A DNA stretch of 64,000 bases from Ligilactobacillus ruminis DSM 20403 = NBRC 102161 (GCF_900113455.1 NZ_FOPI01000004.1:55357-119356), one strand, 5' to 3'; counted from the stretch's first letter, positions 1-9,084 are shown. Program-made: numbers and translations. Notes: a model not told the origin generated them from the letters alone.

Positions 1-1041
1 ATTGAGATCGAAGACATTGAAGTAGTAGGTGAAAGCGAGAACTATCCGATCACGCCAAAAGAGCACGGCACGGATTTCTTGATGGACCATCGCCATTTAT
101 GGCTTCGTTCCAAGCGTCAGTTTGCCGTGATGAAGATCAGAAACGAAGTAATTCGTGCAACGTACGAATTTTTCAACAAAGAAGGTTTCATCAAGCTTGA
201 CGCTCCGATTTTGACGGGCAGCGCACCTGAAGGAACGACGGAATTGTTCCATACTGAATATTTCGACAAGGACGCATATTTGTCTCAATCGGGGCAGTTG
301 TACGAAGAAGCAGGGGCAATGGCATACGGAAAGGTCTTTTCGTTTGGGCCGACGTTCCGTGCCGAAAAATCAAAGACTCGTCGTCATTTGATCGAATTTT
401 GGATGATTGAACCGGAAATGGCTTTCATGCATCAAGAAGAAAGCTTGGAGATTCAGGAACGCTACATTGCATATCTTGTTCAAAACGTTCTTGATCATTG
501 CGACTATGAACTTGGAATTCTTGGACGCGATCGTGACGTTTTGAAACGTTATACGGAACTTCCTTATCCACGCATCTCCTATGACGAAGCAATTGACTTG
601 CTTAAGGAAAGCGGCGAATTTCCTGACGTCAAGTGGGGCGAAGATTTTGGTTCTCCTGAAGAAACTTATCTTGCAGAACATTTCAGCAAGCCTGTTTTCG
701 TCATGAATTATCCGAAAGCAATCAAGCCGTTTTACATGAAGCCGCACCCGACGCGCGATGATGTCGTAATTTGTGCCGACTTGCTTGCACCGGAAGGATA
801 CGGTGAAATCATCGGCGGATCTGAACGTTCAACTGATCCTGAATATTTGGAAGAACAAATAGTTAAGGCTGGTCTTAATAAGGATGATTATGAATGGTAC
901 TTGGATTTGCGGCGTTACGGCAGCGTTCCTCACTCAGGATTCGGGCTTGGACTCGAACGCTGCATCACGTGGCTGACGGGCGAAGATCATATTCGTGAAG
1001 CAATTCCGTTCCCACGTTTGCTGAACCGTATTTATCCTTGA
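1..1041 (+). CDS. asnS: Asparaginyl-tRNA synthetase, 3' part (cut by window start)
   Basis: Class IIb aminoacyl-tRNA synthetase that charges tRNA-Asn with asparagine in the cytoplasm. The frame is open from the first base, so about 346 C-terminal residues are present and the N-terminal OB-fold anticodon-binding domain is missing (family length about 430). Seen: motif 2 as [17 protein letters not shown], and the motif 3 ATP-binding segment [16 protein letters not shown] near the C-terminus, followed by the typical IREAIPFPR ending. The lack of the AspRS-specific GAD insertion and the overall length favour AsnRS over AspRS. A strong hairpin terminator follows directly, so the gene probably ends its own transcription unit before dnaD. 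Confidence 0.95.
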   Translation: MEIEDIEVVGESENYPITPKEHGTDFLMDHRHLWLRSKRQFAVMKIRNEVIRATYEFFNKEGFIKLDAPILTGSAPEGTTELFHTEYFDKDAYLSQSGQLYEEAGAMAYGKVFSFGPTFRAEKSKTRRHLIEFWMIEPEMAFMHQEESLEIQERYIAYLVQNVLDHCDYELGILGRDRDVLKRYTELPYPRISYDEAIDLLKESGEFPDVKWGEDFGSPEETYLAEHFSKPVFVMNYPKAIKPFYMKPHPTRDDVVICADLLAPEGYGEIIGGSERSTDPEYLEEQIVKAGLNKDDYEWYLDLRRYGSVPHSGFGLGLERCITWLTGEDHIREAIPFPRLLNRIYP

Positions 1042-1051
1042 TAAAAGTCTC

Positions 1052-1078
1052 AGGCCAGGATGTTTCCTGGCCTTTTTT
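1052..1078 (+). terminator. Rho-independent terminator of asnS
   Basis: A 9-bp perfect stem (aggccagga / tcctggcct) with a 4-base loop is followed by a run of six T. It lies between asnS and the start of dnaD. An ATG at 1060 that could extend dnaD upstream sits inside this hairpin, which argues against that start. Confidence 0.85.
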
Positions 1079-1098
1079 ACGTGAAAGTGGTGTTTTCA

Positions 1099-1806
1099 AT
1101 GGATGATGCAACAGTGTTTATGTTAAGGAAAGGTCAAACTTCGATTTCAAATCTGCTGCTTGAAAATTATACGGATTTGGGTCTGAATGACGGTGAATTC
1201 TTATTGCTGCTGATGCTGATGAAATTCGACCAGCAAAAAGAAGACGTTGATTTGGAAGCCTTGTCTAAGATGATGGGCAAGACGGATGCCGAAATCGGGA
1301 CTCTGCTCAACAATTTGATCGTCAAAAAGGTCGTTGAGTTAAGAACAGTTATTGATGCTTCGGGCAGGCAGCGCGATTGTTACGATTTATCGTTTTTGTA
1401 CGAAAAGCTTGTTCAAATCGTTAAAAATCAGTTGCGGACACGAAGTCAAAAACAAGAAACTGCAACGAAAGAACAAGTTTTTGACAGTTTTCAAAAAGAA
1501 TTCGGACGACCGCTTTCAAGCATTGAGCTTGAAGAAATCAGGTGCTGGATGGAAGAAGACGGCTATTCACCGGAAATTATCCTGTTGGCATTGAAAGAAG
1601 CAGTTTTGAGTCAGGCATACAACTTCAAATATATTGACCGAATTCTTATTTCATGGGAAAAGCAAAACGTTCATTCGGCAATGGACGTTCAGCGAGTCAA
1701 GGATCAGCGCGAAGAGAAAAAAACGAATCGGAAAAAGAAAAAAGGCAATGCCAATCGTCCAAAAATCCCATTGAGTCACTGGTCTGGAGTTGACAAAGAT
1801 GCTTGA
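1099..1806 (+). CDS. dnaD: DnaD-family DNA replication initiation protein
   Basis: Primosomal protein that helps load the replicative helicase at the origin and at restart sites. About 235 residues from the ATG at 1099. The N-terminal part (to about residue 90) is a winged-helix domain. The second half carries the DnaB/DnaD helical domain, with the segment YSPEIILLALKEAV and the hydrophobic-aromatic end YNFKYIDRILISW. The C-terminal tail is very basic (EEKKTNRKKKKG), as expected for DNA contact. The start is uncertain: an in-frame ATG at 1060 lies in the asnS terminator, and GTG codons at 1081-1090 are possible. The 3' end overlaps nth by 8 bp, the dnaD-nth arrangement common in Bacilli. Confidence 0.9.
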   Translation: MDDATVFMLRKGQTSISNLLLENYTDLGLNDGEFLLLLMLMKFDQQKEDVDLEALSKMMGKTDAEIGTLLNNLIVKKVVELRTVIDASGRQRDCYDLSFLYEKLVQIVKNQLRTRSQKQETATKEQVFDSFQKEFGRPLSSIELEEIRCWMEEDGYSPEIILLALKEAVLSQAYNFKYIDRILISWEKQNVHSAMDVQRVKDQREEKKTNRKKKKGNANRPKIPLSHWSGVDKDA

Positions 1807-2440
1807 GAAAAAACAGGTTTCAAAAATTCTTGATACGATGAAGGAACGCTTTCCAAAAGCGGATACGACCCTTGAAAAGACCGATCCTTTTCACTTTTTG
1901 CTGTCGATTATTTTAAGCGCACAGGCAACCGATGTTTCCGTCAATAAGGCAACACCTGCACTTTTTAAAGTATATGCGACGCCGGCTGATTTGGCTCAGG
2001 CAGATCCGAGCGAAGTTGAAAAATACATCAAAACGATCGGACTGTATCACAATAAGGCCAAGTATCTGGTCGGGTGCGCAAAAGATTTGGTCGAACGTTT
2101 CGATGGCAAAGTTCCAAAGACGCGCGAAGAGTTGATGGACTTGACCGGCGTCGGCAGAAAGACTGCCAACGTGGAACTTGCCGAATGTTTTGGAATTCCT
2201 GCATTTGCCGTTGACACCCATGTCAGTCGCGTTGCCAACAGGCTTGCTTTGGTCGAGCCGACAAAAAACGTTTTAGAAATTGAACGTCAGTTGATGGAAC
2301 AAGTCGATGAGAGTCGCTGGATCGAAGCTCATCATTTGCTGATTGCATGGGGAAGGAATCAGTGTCTTGCGCGAAAACCGAAGTGCGAAACGTGTCCGTT
2401 GAGTTTTGAGTGCAAATATTTCAAAGAAATAAACGGCTGA
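1799..2440 (+). CDS. nth: Endonuclease III (DNA glycosylase/AP lyase)
   Basis: Base-excision repair enzyme that removes oxidised pyrimidines and cleaves the AP site. It is 213 residues, the usual length. Seen: helix-hairpin-helix LTGVGRKTANVE with the catalytic Lys at 121, the catalytic Asp in VDTHVSR at about 139, and a C-terminal [4Fe-4S] cluster motif C-x6-C-x2-C-x5-C (Cys 189, 196, 199, 205). The ATG at 1799 has a GGAG about 9 bases upstream and overlaps the end of dnaD, so the two are translationally coupled. A TTG three codons upstream is a weaker alternative. Confidence 0.95.
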   Translation: MLEKKQVSKILDTMKERFPKADTTLEKTDPFHFLLSIILSAQATDVSVNKATPALFKVYATPADLAQADPSEVEKYIKTIGLYHNKAKYLVGCAKDLVERFDGKVPKTREELMDLTGVGRKTANVELAECFGIPAFAVDTHVSRVANRLALVEPTKNVLEIERQLMEQVDESRWIEAHHLLIAWGRNQCLARKPKCETCPLSFECKYFKEING

Positions 2441-2451
2441 TAGCAGCAAAA

Positions 2452-2482
2452 AAGCAGCATCCGGGTTTGGATGCTGCTTTTT
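2452..2482. terminator. Bidirectional terminator between nth and pbp1A
   Basis: An 11-bp perfect stem (aagcagcatcc / ggatgctgctt) with a 6-base loop is flanked by A-run and T-run tracts. It can stop transcripts from nth on the plus strand and from pbp1A on the minus strand; both genes end next to it. Confidence 0.85.
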
Positions 2483-2501
2483 GTTGCCTTCATTTTTGTT
2501 A

Positions 2502-4835
2502 TTAAGGATTTGTTTTTCCCGCGTCAGAATTGTCGGGGTTTCCGTTTTGTTCGGTGTTTGTCTTCCCGGTTGATGACGTGCTGCTAGTCGGAGACGAATT
2601 GGTTGCCGAAGATGATGATGACGACGTGCTGACGTTGTCAGAAGAAGATTCACTGGAGGATGCCGGCGTTTCTTCTGAAGCCGAAGATGATGATGTTGAT
2701 GAAAGAACGCTTGAAGTCGTTTCAAGAGAACTGATTGAAGAAGAATCACCGTCTTCGTCCTTGACCGTCTGACTTGAAGAGCCTGCAAGATAAAGTTCAC
2801 GGACACCGTTAACTTCTTTGACATAGACGCTGCTTGGACGCGACCAGTCAGTATTTGTTTTTCCTTGTGAGAGGTAAGTCATGGCAGCTTTGTAAAAAAG
2901 CGATGCCAATGATTGAGAATAGCGGTCAAGATAATTGCCGTTTTCGTATTGATGATCATATCCGACCCAAACGGAAACGGAATAATGCTTGGTGTAACCG
3001 TTAAACCATGAATCCATGGAAGCACTCGAAGGGAACTTCGAAGCGATGTCAGACGGATAGGCGTTCGTCCCGGTTTTTCCGGCTTGATAAAGTCCGCTGA
3101 TAGAAGCTCTCGTGCCGGTGCCCTCCGTGATTACCTGTTTCAGCATATCTGTAATCATATAGGCGGTCGAAGGCTGCATCGCTTGTTTGCCAGAGCTTGC
3201 AAATTTTTTCGATTCGCCGTCAGCCGTAATGATCGTATTGATATATTGCGGCTTATGGTAGATTCCCTCGTTGGCAAATGCAGCATAGGCGGCAGCATTT
3301 TGCAAGGTCGAAGAAGGCATTCCAATGCCGTTTTGGAATTCAAGCGTCTTCTTATATTTAAACCCGAGTTTTTCGATGAAAGCTTGAGACTTGGTGATGC
3401 CGACTGCTTCCAAAGCACGAATGGCCGGAATGTTTCGCGATTGAATCAAAGCATTGCGCATCGTCATCGTGCCTTTTTCTTTATGATCGAAGTCATATAA
3501 CTGGATGTTTGTCCCTGGATAAATGTACTTTGTATCTTTGATGGGTTTGTACGTTGCCCATGAAAGATACTCGATTGCAGGACCATAGTCCATCAAAGGC
3601 TTGGCCGTGGAGCCGTTTGTTCGATTGGTTTGAACGGCACGGTTCAAGCCAAAAGTAACGTTGCCGTTCTTACGACCGCCAATCATCGCAACGACGTTTC
3701 CGTTTTTGGGATCGATAACGGTCGATGCGACTTGCAGCTCGTCATCTGGATAACTCAGATATGAGTCGGTGTTCGCGATTTCGTAGAGTCGTTTTTGAAC
3801 GTTCATGTCCAGGTTCGTATAAATCTGCAAGCTTCCTTTGTATGGATCGTACCCTTTATCTTTGACTTCCTCGATGACTTGTTTGATATAAGGGTCGGCA
3901 ATTTTTTCGTTTTCAGTAGTCCCTTGCTTCTGATGAGACTGAAGCAATCCGTTTTTGACATCTTCGTTTTTGGCTGAAGCTGCTTCTTGCGATGAAATCT
4001 TGTCATTTGTGACCATTGCGTTTAGGACTTCATCGCGTCTTGCTTTGGCATACGTCGGATTCGAATACGGATTATATTGGGAAGGGGCATTCGGAATTCC
4101 GGCAATCAGAGCCGTCTGTGCAATATCAAGCTGGTCGAGCGTTTTGCCGTAATAATACTTGGCGGCCGTCTGCATTCCGTAGCAGCCGTATCCCATGAAG
4201 ACTTTGTTGACATAATAGGTTAAAATCTGATCTTTGCTGTATGTCTTGTCAAGTTTCAAAGCGAGCCAAGCTTCCTGAGCCTTGCGTTTAAAAGTTTGGT
4301 CTGAGCGTTTGGTTGAAAAGAACGAAAGTTTGATCAACTGTTGGTCAAGCGTGCTTCCTCCTTGAAGACCGGCCGAAGATTCGCTGACGTTGGAGAGCGC
4401 GGCGGCCACGATTCGGAACGGGTCAACGCCCATATGTTTGTAAAAACGCCTGTCTTCAATAGAGATAACGGCATCCTTCAGTTTTTGAGGGATATCTTTG
4501 CCGTTGACATAGGAACGGTTTTCGGTTCCGAGCGACATGATCTTGTTTCCGTCGAAATCATAGATCATGGTTGAGCCTGCACTGGCGAGGCGCTGTTCTG
4601 ACAACGTTGGTGAATCTTTTGCCCACATGAAGAACAACGTTGCCCCGGAACAGATGCAGACAAGTGCCGTCAATGCAAGTCCTAAGAGAATTTTTGAAAA
4701 AAGAGACATCTTTTTCTTAGGGCGTCTGACTGGACGTTTGCGTGGACCGTTATGATTTTTCGAACTGTGGTGCTGTTCATGTTTTTTAGCGGTACGCGAA
4801 TATTTTGGATTATTGTTTCCCATATATTCTCTCAT
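2502..4835 (-). CDS. pbp1A: Class A penicillin-binding protein 1A (bifunctional)
   Basis: Membrane-anchored peptidoglycan synthase with glycosyltransferase and transpeptidase activities, 777 residues. A basic N-terminal cytoplasmic tail (1-43) precedes one membrane segment (about 44-70). GT51 domain: EDRRFY with the catalytic Glu at 127, then GGSTLDQQL (more often GGSTITQQL). Transpeptidase: STAK with nucleophile Ser409, SRN at 466-468, KTGT at 587-590. From about 685 to the end the protein is a Ser/Thr/Asp/Glu-rich low-complexity tail, probably spanning or binding the wall. The first ATG sits only two bases after AAGGAGG, and the next in-frame ATG (codon 5) is about 14 bases away, so the exact start is uncertain. 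It lies 17 bp after recU, the conserved recU-ponA operon. Confidence 0.95.
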   Translation of the reverse strand: MREYMGNNNPKYSRTAKKHEQHHSSKNHNGPRKRPVRRPKKKMSLFSKILLGLALTALVCICSGATLFFMWAKDSPTLSEQRLASAGSTMIYDFDGNKIMSLGTENRSYVNGKDIPQKLKDAVISIEDRRFYKHMGVDPFRIVAAALSNVSESSAGLQGGSTLDQQLIKLSFFSTKRSDQTFKRKAQEAWLALKLDKTYSKDQILTYYVNKVFMGYGCYGMQTAAKYYYGKTLDQLDIAQTALIAGIPNAPSQYNPYSNPTYAKARRDEVLNAMVTNDKISSQEAASAKNEDVKNGLLQSHQKQGTTENEKIADPYIKQVIEEVKDKGYDPYKGSLQIYTNLDMNVQKRLYEIANTDSYLSYPDDELQVASTVIDPKNGNVVAMIGGRKNGNVTFGLNRAVQTNRTNGSTAKPLMDYGPAIEYLSWATYKPIKDTKYIYPGTNIQLYDFDHKEKGTMTMRNALIQSRNIPAIRALEAVGITKSQAFIEKLGFKYKKTLEFQNGIGMPSSTLQNAAAYAAFANEGIYHKPQYINTIITADGESKKFASSGKQAMQPSTAYMITDMLKQVITEGTGTRASISGLYQAGKTGTNAYPSDIASKFPSSASMDSWFNGYTKHYSVSVWVGYDHQYENGNYLDRYSQSLASLFYKAAMTYLSQGKTNTDWSRPSSVYVKEVNGVRELYLAGSSSQTVKDEDGDSSSISSLETTSSVLSSTSSSSASEETPASSSESSSDNVSTSSSSSSATNSSPTSSTSSTGKTNTEQNGNPDNSDAGKTNP

Positions 4836-4852
4836 ATCCTCCTTGATACGTG

Positions 4853-5464
4853 TTAAAACTTATGATTTGAAATCAAGCAATCGACGCCTTCCAAGTAAGG
4901 AATGCGAGGTTCCAATCCGTAGTCGAGCTCAATGCCTTTGTCCTTGATGACTTTTTTGGGAATCGACTTTCGTCCGCTTTCCTGATTGTCCCAATACTCA
5001 AATATAATATCGGCAGGAAGCAAAAAAAGTTCAGAGCTTAAAACGAATCTGACAATCGTAAAACATATCCCGCCTTGTTTTTGACAGGCACGCATATGTT
5101 CAACTTGGTGCTTATGGAAGTTGCTTAGCGGAAAAGAAACTTTATTTTTTGTTTCTTTTGCTTCGAAATCGATGTATTTTCCATGATAGACGCCATTGTA
5201 ATCAGTCGTCGATGCTTGTTTGAAATATGCTTCGCGGATAACCGCGGCGCTTCGTTTCGGATAAGAAACGTCAACGATTTGGATTGGAATCGGTTTTTTA
5301 TGAATAACGGCGATTCCGTGTTCGAGGTAGTACTCGTTGCTTTCGTTGATCTCGTCTTCAAGCGACATGCCACGGTTTCCGTAAATAGTATTTTGGGTCC
5401 GCGTCTTCTTTAAAGCCGAATGACTTTCCTTAAAAGGCTGGCCGTTGGGATAATTAATTACCAC
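4853..5464 (-). CDS. recU: Holliday junction resolvase RecU
   Basis: Resolves Holliday junctions during recombination and chromosome segregation in Firmicutes. 203 residues, with strong colinear similarity to Bacillus subtilis RecU as I know it. Seen: YGNRGMSLEDEIN, YPKRSAAVIREAYF and the metal/catalytic block TTDYNGVYHGKYIDFEAKET (Asp88, Asp99, Glu101, Lys103). The start is a GTG with GGGAG about 10 bases upstream. It is the first gene of the recU-pbp1A operon and is divergent from ypsA. Confidence 0.95.
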   Translation of the reverse strand: MVINYPNGQPFKESHSALKKTRTQNTIYGNRGMSLEDEINESNEYYLEHGIAVIHKKPIPIQIVDVSYPKRSAAVIREAYFKQASTTDYNGVYHGKYIDFEAKETKNKVSFPLSNFHKHQVEHMRACQKQGGICFTIVRFVLSSELFLLPADIIFEYWDNQESGRKSIPKKVIKDKGIELDYGLEPRIPYLEGVDCLISNHKF

Positions 5465-5551
5465 AGAGTATCAACTCCCATCTGATTAATTATAACAAGT
5501 TATGCGCAAATTAGCAAAGAAGGTAGTACAATCAGATAGGGGGGTGAAAAG

Positions 5552-6130
5552 ATGAGACTTTGGATAACCGGTTATCGCAGCTACGAGCTCGGAATCTTTA
5601 ATGATAACGATCCGAAAGTCGCCGTAATCAAGTACTGTTTGGAAAACAACCTGAATTCCTTATTGGAAAAGGGACTCGAGTGGGTCATCACGGGCGGGCA
5701 GCTGGGAACTGAGCAGTGGGCATTGGAAGTTGCCGAAAAGATTGCAATGACTAATTTTGAGCTGAAAACGTCATTGATGTACCCGTTCTCTGAATTTGGC
5801 AGCAACTGGAAAGAAGACAAAAAAATCAAGCTCAAAGAATTGGAAGAAAATTGCGATTTTAGCGCAAAGGTCAGTTCAAGGCCTTACGAATCGCCGCAGC
5901 AGCTGAGAAATTATCAACGATTCATGCTTGAGCATACCGAAGGCTGTCTGCTTTTGTACGACAAAGAAAATGAAGGAAAATCGCGCTATGATTATGAAGC
6001 GATTTTGCGTCATCAGGAGAACAACGATTATTTTCTTCAAACGATCGACATGTTCGATTTGCAGGATGCGAGCGAACAATATCAAGAAACTCAAAGTTAT
6101 GGTTTACATTCTGACGATAGCTTGCTATAA
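5552..6130 (+). CDS. ypsA: YpsA-family protein (DUF1273, SLOG-like)
   Basis: 192 residues. A SLOG/DprA-like Rossmann protein conserved next to gpsB in Firmicutes; in Bacillus subtilis it has been linked to cell division, and its biochemical function is not settled. Seen: N-terminus MRLWITGYRSYELGIF, a glycine-rich turn WVITGGQLGTEQWALE at about 44-59, and the LRNYQRFMLEHTEGCLLLYD segment around 118-137. A GGGGGGTGA ribosome site precedes the ATG. The gpsB promoter overlaps its last codons. Confidence 0.9.
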   Translation: MRLWITGYRSYELGIFNDNDPKVAVIKYCLENNLNSLLEKGLEWVITGGQLGTEQWALEVAEKIAMTNFELKTSLMYPFSEFGSNWKEDKKIKLKELEENCDFSAKVSSRPYESPQQLRNYQRFMLEHTEGCLLLYDKENEGKSRYDYEAILRHQENNDYFLQTIDMFDLQDASEQYQETQSYGLHSDDSLL

Positions 6131-6131
6131 T
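6103..6131 (+). promoter_or_regulatory. SigA-type promoter for gpsB (and possibly rnpB)
   Basis: TTTACA, 17-bp spacer, TATAAT. The -10 box ends at the last base of the ypsA stop region, 50 bp before gpsB. There is no terminator between gpsB and rnpB, so this promoter may also feed the RNase P RNA. Confidence 0.75.
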
Positions 6132-6181
6132 AAAATGTGTTGTGAGTTAAGTTCCTGTATAGTAAATGAGGTGCAGTTTCT

Positions 6182-6523
6182 ATGGAAAATGTAAATCTTA
6201 CCCCTAAGGACATCGTGAACAAAAACTTCAAACCGAAGATGCGTGGCTATGATCCGACAGAGGTCGATGAATTTTTGGATGCCGTCATTCAAGATTATGA
6301 AGTTTTTACATCTGAGATTCAGAAACTTCAGGCTGACAATGAGAAGTTGCGCAGTCGCGTCGATGAGTTGACCAAGCAGGTCAGCGTCGGCGGGAATTCG
6401 CAAACTGCACGTCCTCAGACGAACATGACCAACATGGATGTGTTGAAACGTCTTTCCAATTTGGAACGTCATGTGTTTGGTGCGCAGCTCAACGATAATG
6501 GCGATCAAGGTAATCGCTTCTAA
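6182..6523 (+). CDS. gpsB: Cell division adaptor GpsB
   Basis: DivIVA-like coiled-coil protein that docks penicillin-binding proteins and coordinates septal and peripheral wall growth. 113 residues. The N-terminal DivIVA domain shows [20 protein letters not shown] and [14 protein letters not shown], followed by a coiled coil (about 40-66), a Gln/Asn/Thr-rich linker, and the C-terminal trimerisation helix [14 protein letters not shown]. It lies between ypsA and rnpB as in other Bacilli. The encoded PBP1A in this window is a plausible partner. Confidence 0.96.
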   Translation: MENVNLTPKDIVNKNFKPKMRGYDPTEVDEFLDAVIQDYEVFTSEIQKLQADNEKLRSRVDELTKQVSVGGNSQTARPQTNMTNMDVLKRLSNLERHVFGAQLNDNGDQGNRF

Positions 6524-6537
6524 AATATGTTAATATA

Positions 6538-6929
6538 GCAATACAGTTTTCGGGTAATCGCGGTCTATTTTATATAGGCTGAGGAAAGTCCAAGCTTGCA
6601 CAGGCTGAGATGCCTGTAGTGATCGTGCTTGCTGAAAAAATAAGGCAAGGTACCTTTTATGGTAACGGCAGATGAACTGGCTAAGGTTTCGGCTAAGCTT
6701 AAGTAGTCTTGAAAAGTGCCACAGAGACGAACGGATGCGGAAACGCATCTGGTGGAACGAGGTAAACCCCGCGAGCAGGTAACCCAAACTTTGGTAGGGG
6801 CGCTTCATGACGGAAATGAACTAATCATGGGGGCGAGTCTTTGACTCGGAGATAGATGATTACCACCGATTTCGGATTCCTGAACCGAATGACGTACGGA
6901 ACGTGGCTTATAGAGGACTGTATTCCAGG
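6538..6929 (+). ncRNA. rnpB: RNase P RNA, type B
   Basis: Catalytic RNA that matures tRNA 5' ends. It is recognised from the order of universal blocks: cgggtaatcgc near the 5' end, gaggaaagtcc (CR I/P4), tagtgatcgtgct, gaaaagtgccacagagacg, acgaggtaaaccc, aacccaaactttggtagggg, and the CR V segment atagatgattaccacc, ending with gtggcttatagag. An 8-bp outer P1 stem is visible between 6540-6547 (aatacagt) and 6917-6924 (actgtatt). The ends are estimated from P1. A terminator follows. Confidence 0.95.
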
Positions 6930-6932
6930 ATT

Positions 6933-6960
6933 GACCAGGGTGTTATCCCTGGTCTTTTTT
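6933..6960 (+). terminator. Terminator after rnpB
   Basis: An 8-bp perfect stem (gaccaggg / ccctggtc), 6-base loop, then six T. Confidence 0.9.
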
Positions 6961-7000
6961 CGTAGAAAACAAATTTTTAAACAAATCTGTGAGGGATAAC

Positions 7001-8137
7001 ATGGAAAAATTCAATTTAATTGCAACTTGTGCAGCCGGAATTGAAGCAATTACTGCAAACGAACTGAAACATCTTGGATATGACGTTCAGACTGAAAACG
7101 GCAGAGTTCGTTTTTCGGGGACGATGAAAGATGTTTTTGAAACAAACTTATGGTTAAGAACGGCTGACAGAATCAAAATTGTTGTGGCGGAGTTTGAGGC
7201 GAGGACTTTCGACGAGCTGTTCGAAAAAACCAAGGCATTGCCGTGGGATGAGTTTCTTCCGCTTGACGCAGAGTTTCCGGTTTCAGGAAAATCTCAAAAA
7301 TCAAAATTGCACAATGTTCCGAGCGTACAGTCTATCGTCAAGAAGGCGATTGTTGATAAAATGTGTACCGTTTATTTTAGACGGACGCAGCTTCCTGAAA
7401 CGGGGGCGCTTTATCCGATTGAATGCGCAATCAACAAGGATAATGTCATGCTTACGCTTGATACGACCGGAAGCAGCCTGTTCAAGCGCGGATATCGGAC
7501 CGAAAAGGGCGGGGCGCCGCTTAAGGAAAACATGGCTGCAGCGTTGGTTCTGATTTCTCACTGGTATCCTGAACAGACCTTCGTCGATCCTGTCTGTGGG
7601 TCTGGGACGATTCCAATCGAGGCAGCTTTGATTGGTCATAACATTGCGCCCGGCTTGAATCGACAATTTGCTTGCGGAAAATGGGAACTTGCCGAAACGG
7701 GTATTGAAGAAAAAATTCGCGAAGAAGCACGGTCAAGGGCTGATATGTCACGCGAACTCGACATTTGGGGCTATGACATTGACGGACGAATGGTCGAAAT
7801 TGCCAGAAGGAATTCTGCTGCAGCCGGAGTTCGTTCAAGCATTAATTTAAAGCAGATGGCTCTGAAAGATTTTAAAACCGATAAGGAATATGGCGTAATC
7901 GTTGCCAACCCTCCGTACGGGGAACGTTTGAGCAGCAGAGACGAAGTTCACAAGCTTTATCGGCAAATGGGAGAGATTTATCGCCCGCTTGAAACGTGGG
8001 GCAAGTACATTTTGACGAGCGACCTTAAATTTGAAGAATGGTATGGTCAAAAAGCGACAAAGAAACGCAAGCTTTATAACGGGTCATTGAGAACTGATTT
8101 GTTTCAGTATTGGGGCAAGCGCAAACCGCGCGCCTAA
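7001..8137 (+). CDS. rlmL: THUMP-domain 23S rRNA m2G methyltransferase (RlmL/YpsC type)
   Basis: SAM-dependent N2-guanine methyltransferase of 23S rRNA, about 378 residues. It corresponds to the N-terminal methyltransferase half of Escherichia coli RlmL and to Bacillus YpsC. Seen: N-terminal THUMP/ferredoxin-like region (1-165), SAM motif FVDPVCGSGTIPIEAAL at about 194-210, and the catalytic NPPYG in VANPPYGERL. The ATG at 7001 has GAGGG five bases upstream; a GTG four codons earlier is less likely. The last four bases overlap the end of the convergent RNase HI-like gene. Confidence 0.88.
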   Translation: MEKFNLIATCAAGIEAITANELKHLGYDVQTENGRVRFSGTMKDVFETNLWLRTADRIKIVVAEFEARTFDELFEKTKALPWDEFLPLDAEFPVSGKSQKSKLHNVPSVQSIVKKAIVDKMCTVYFRRTQLPETGALYPIECAINKDNVMLTLDTTGSSLFKRGYRTEKGGAPLKENMAAALVLISHWYPEQTFVDPVCGSGTIPIEAALIGHNIAPGLNRQFACGKWELAETGIEEKIREEARSRADMSRELDIWGYDIDGRMVEIARRNSAAAGVRSSINLKQMALKDFKTDKEYGVIVANPPYGERLSSRDEVHKLYRQMGEIYRPLETWGKYILTSDLKFEEWYGQKATKKRKLYNGSLRTDLFQYWGKRKPRA

Positions 8138-8508
8138 TGCAGAGCTTGCAGCGCAAGCTCATGAGCTCCGCGGTTTTCCTTATCCGAAATCTGGTTCGGA
8201 ATCATCAAAGAAAACGGACGAATCGTTTCTTCCAAACGGGTAAGCTGTTCTTGGTAGGATTTGCTGTAATGCTTGCTCAAACTGTCAAAAACGATTTTGC
8301 TGTCGGTATAAAAAAAGATTGCTTCGTCTTCTTGAGCAATCTTTTTTATTTGCTCAAAACCTTTGGCTGCAGCGGCAAATTCGGCTGCGTGATTGTCTTT
8401 TTCATTCAACGCAAACTTTTGCTGGAACTGCTGTCCGTTTTTGACGATAAGGATTCCTGCCGCGCTTTTTCCGTTTTTGAATGCGGCATCGGTATACAGT
8501 TTGATCAT
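8134..8508 (-). CDS. RNase HI-like protein (short, YpeP/YpdQ-type)
   Basis: 124-residue RNase H-fold protein, probably cleaving the RNA strand of RNA/DNA hybrids. Seen: YTDAAF with acidic residue Asp7, AAEFAAAAKG with Glu at about 43, YTDSKIV with Asp at about 69. The fourth acidic position of canonical RNase HI (Asp) is His in RGAHELA, which as I recall also occurs in short RNase HI relatives of Firmicutes. Activity is therefore likely but not certain. It is convergent with rlmL and overlaps it by 4 bp, leaving no room for a terminator between them. Confidence 0.8.
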   Translation of the reverse strand: MIKLYTDAAFKNGKSAAGILIVKNGQQFQQKFALNEKDNHAAEFAAAAKGFEQIKKIAQEDEAIFFYTDSKIVFDSLSKHYSKSYQEQLTRLEETIRPFSLMIPNQISDKENRGAHELALQALH

Positions 8509-8610
8509 TTTGGACCTCTTCTTAACTTATTATTAAATATACTATAGCATATCGCCGTTGTTTTTTTGATATAATGTAACCGACAGTTATTATTGAAAGG
8601 ATGTTTTTTT

Positions 8611-9003
8611 GTGGAAAAACGTTTTTATTATCAACCTGATTTGCCGACCTCAATTACGTGTTGGTCGTACACTGGGATGGCTTTCTTATTCAGTATGCTT
8701 TTGTGGCTTGAAATCACCGTCTTCCAAGTCTACACTGCCATTGTTTTTGTGATTTTTTTGATTGCCGCAATTTTGCAGATTGCGCGAAGAAAAATTGTGC
8801 TTGAGAATGACGGTGTGGCCATAAAGACTGTATTTTCCATGAATGCAAAAAAGATTTCATATGACGACATTTTAAATGTTGAAGTTGAAAAACATGGCCT
8901 TGCTTTCACGACCAAATATCAGAAATTATCGGTCATGATGAAATGCAAGAATGCCAAAAAACTGTACAAAATTTTAAATAATCCCGAAAAAGTTCGTGTT
9001 TAA
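8611..9003 (+). CDS. ebsA: EbsA-family membrane protein
   Basis: 130-residue protein with the start RFYYQPDLPTSITCWSYT and two adjacent membrane segments (about 20-60), then a cytoplasmic basic domain. This matches the EbsA family of lactobacilli and enterococci, which is often labelled pore-forming but whose role is not clear. The GTG at 8611 is chosen because AAAGGAT lies 8-9 bases upstream; a TTG six codons earlier overlaps that ribosome site. A TATAAT at 8570-8575 is a candidate -10 box without a clear -35. Confidence 0.75.
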   Translation: MEKRFYYQPDLPTSITCWSYTGMAFLFSMLLWLEITVFQVYTAIVFVIFLIAAILQIARRKIVLENDGVAIKTVFSMNAKKISYDDILNVEVEKHGLAFTTKYQKLSVMMKCKNAKKLYKILNNPEKVRV

Positions 9004-9055
9004 GACGTTTTAAATGCAAAAATAATTATAAAATGACTAAAAAAAGAAGATTTTG

Positions 9056-9084
9056 CTGACAATTGCCGTCATATGAGATATACT
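9056..9084 (+). promoter_or_regulatory. Promoter of fhs
   Basis: CTGACA, 17-bp spacer, TATACT, 33 bp upstream of the TTG start. I looked for a tetrahydrofolate riboswitch in this leader and found no convincing fold; the leader is too short. Confidence 0.7.

Noticed and set aside
2530..2772. Plus-strand acidic frame of about 80 residues (Asp/Glu/Val-rich)
   Set aside because: It is the complement of the Ser-rich tail codons of pbp1A; composition artefact without a ribosome site.
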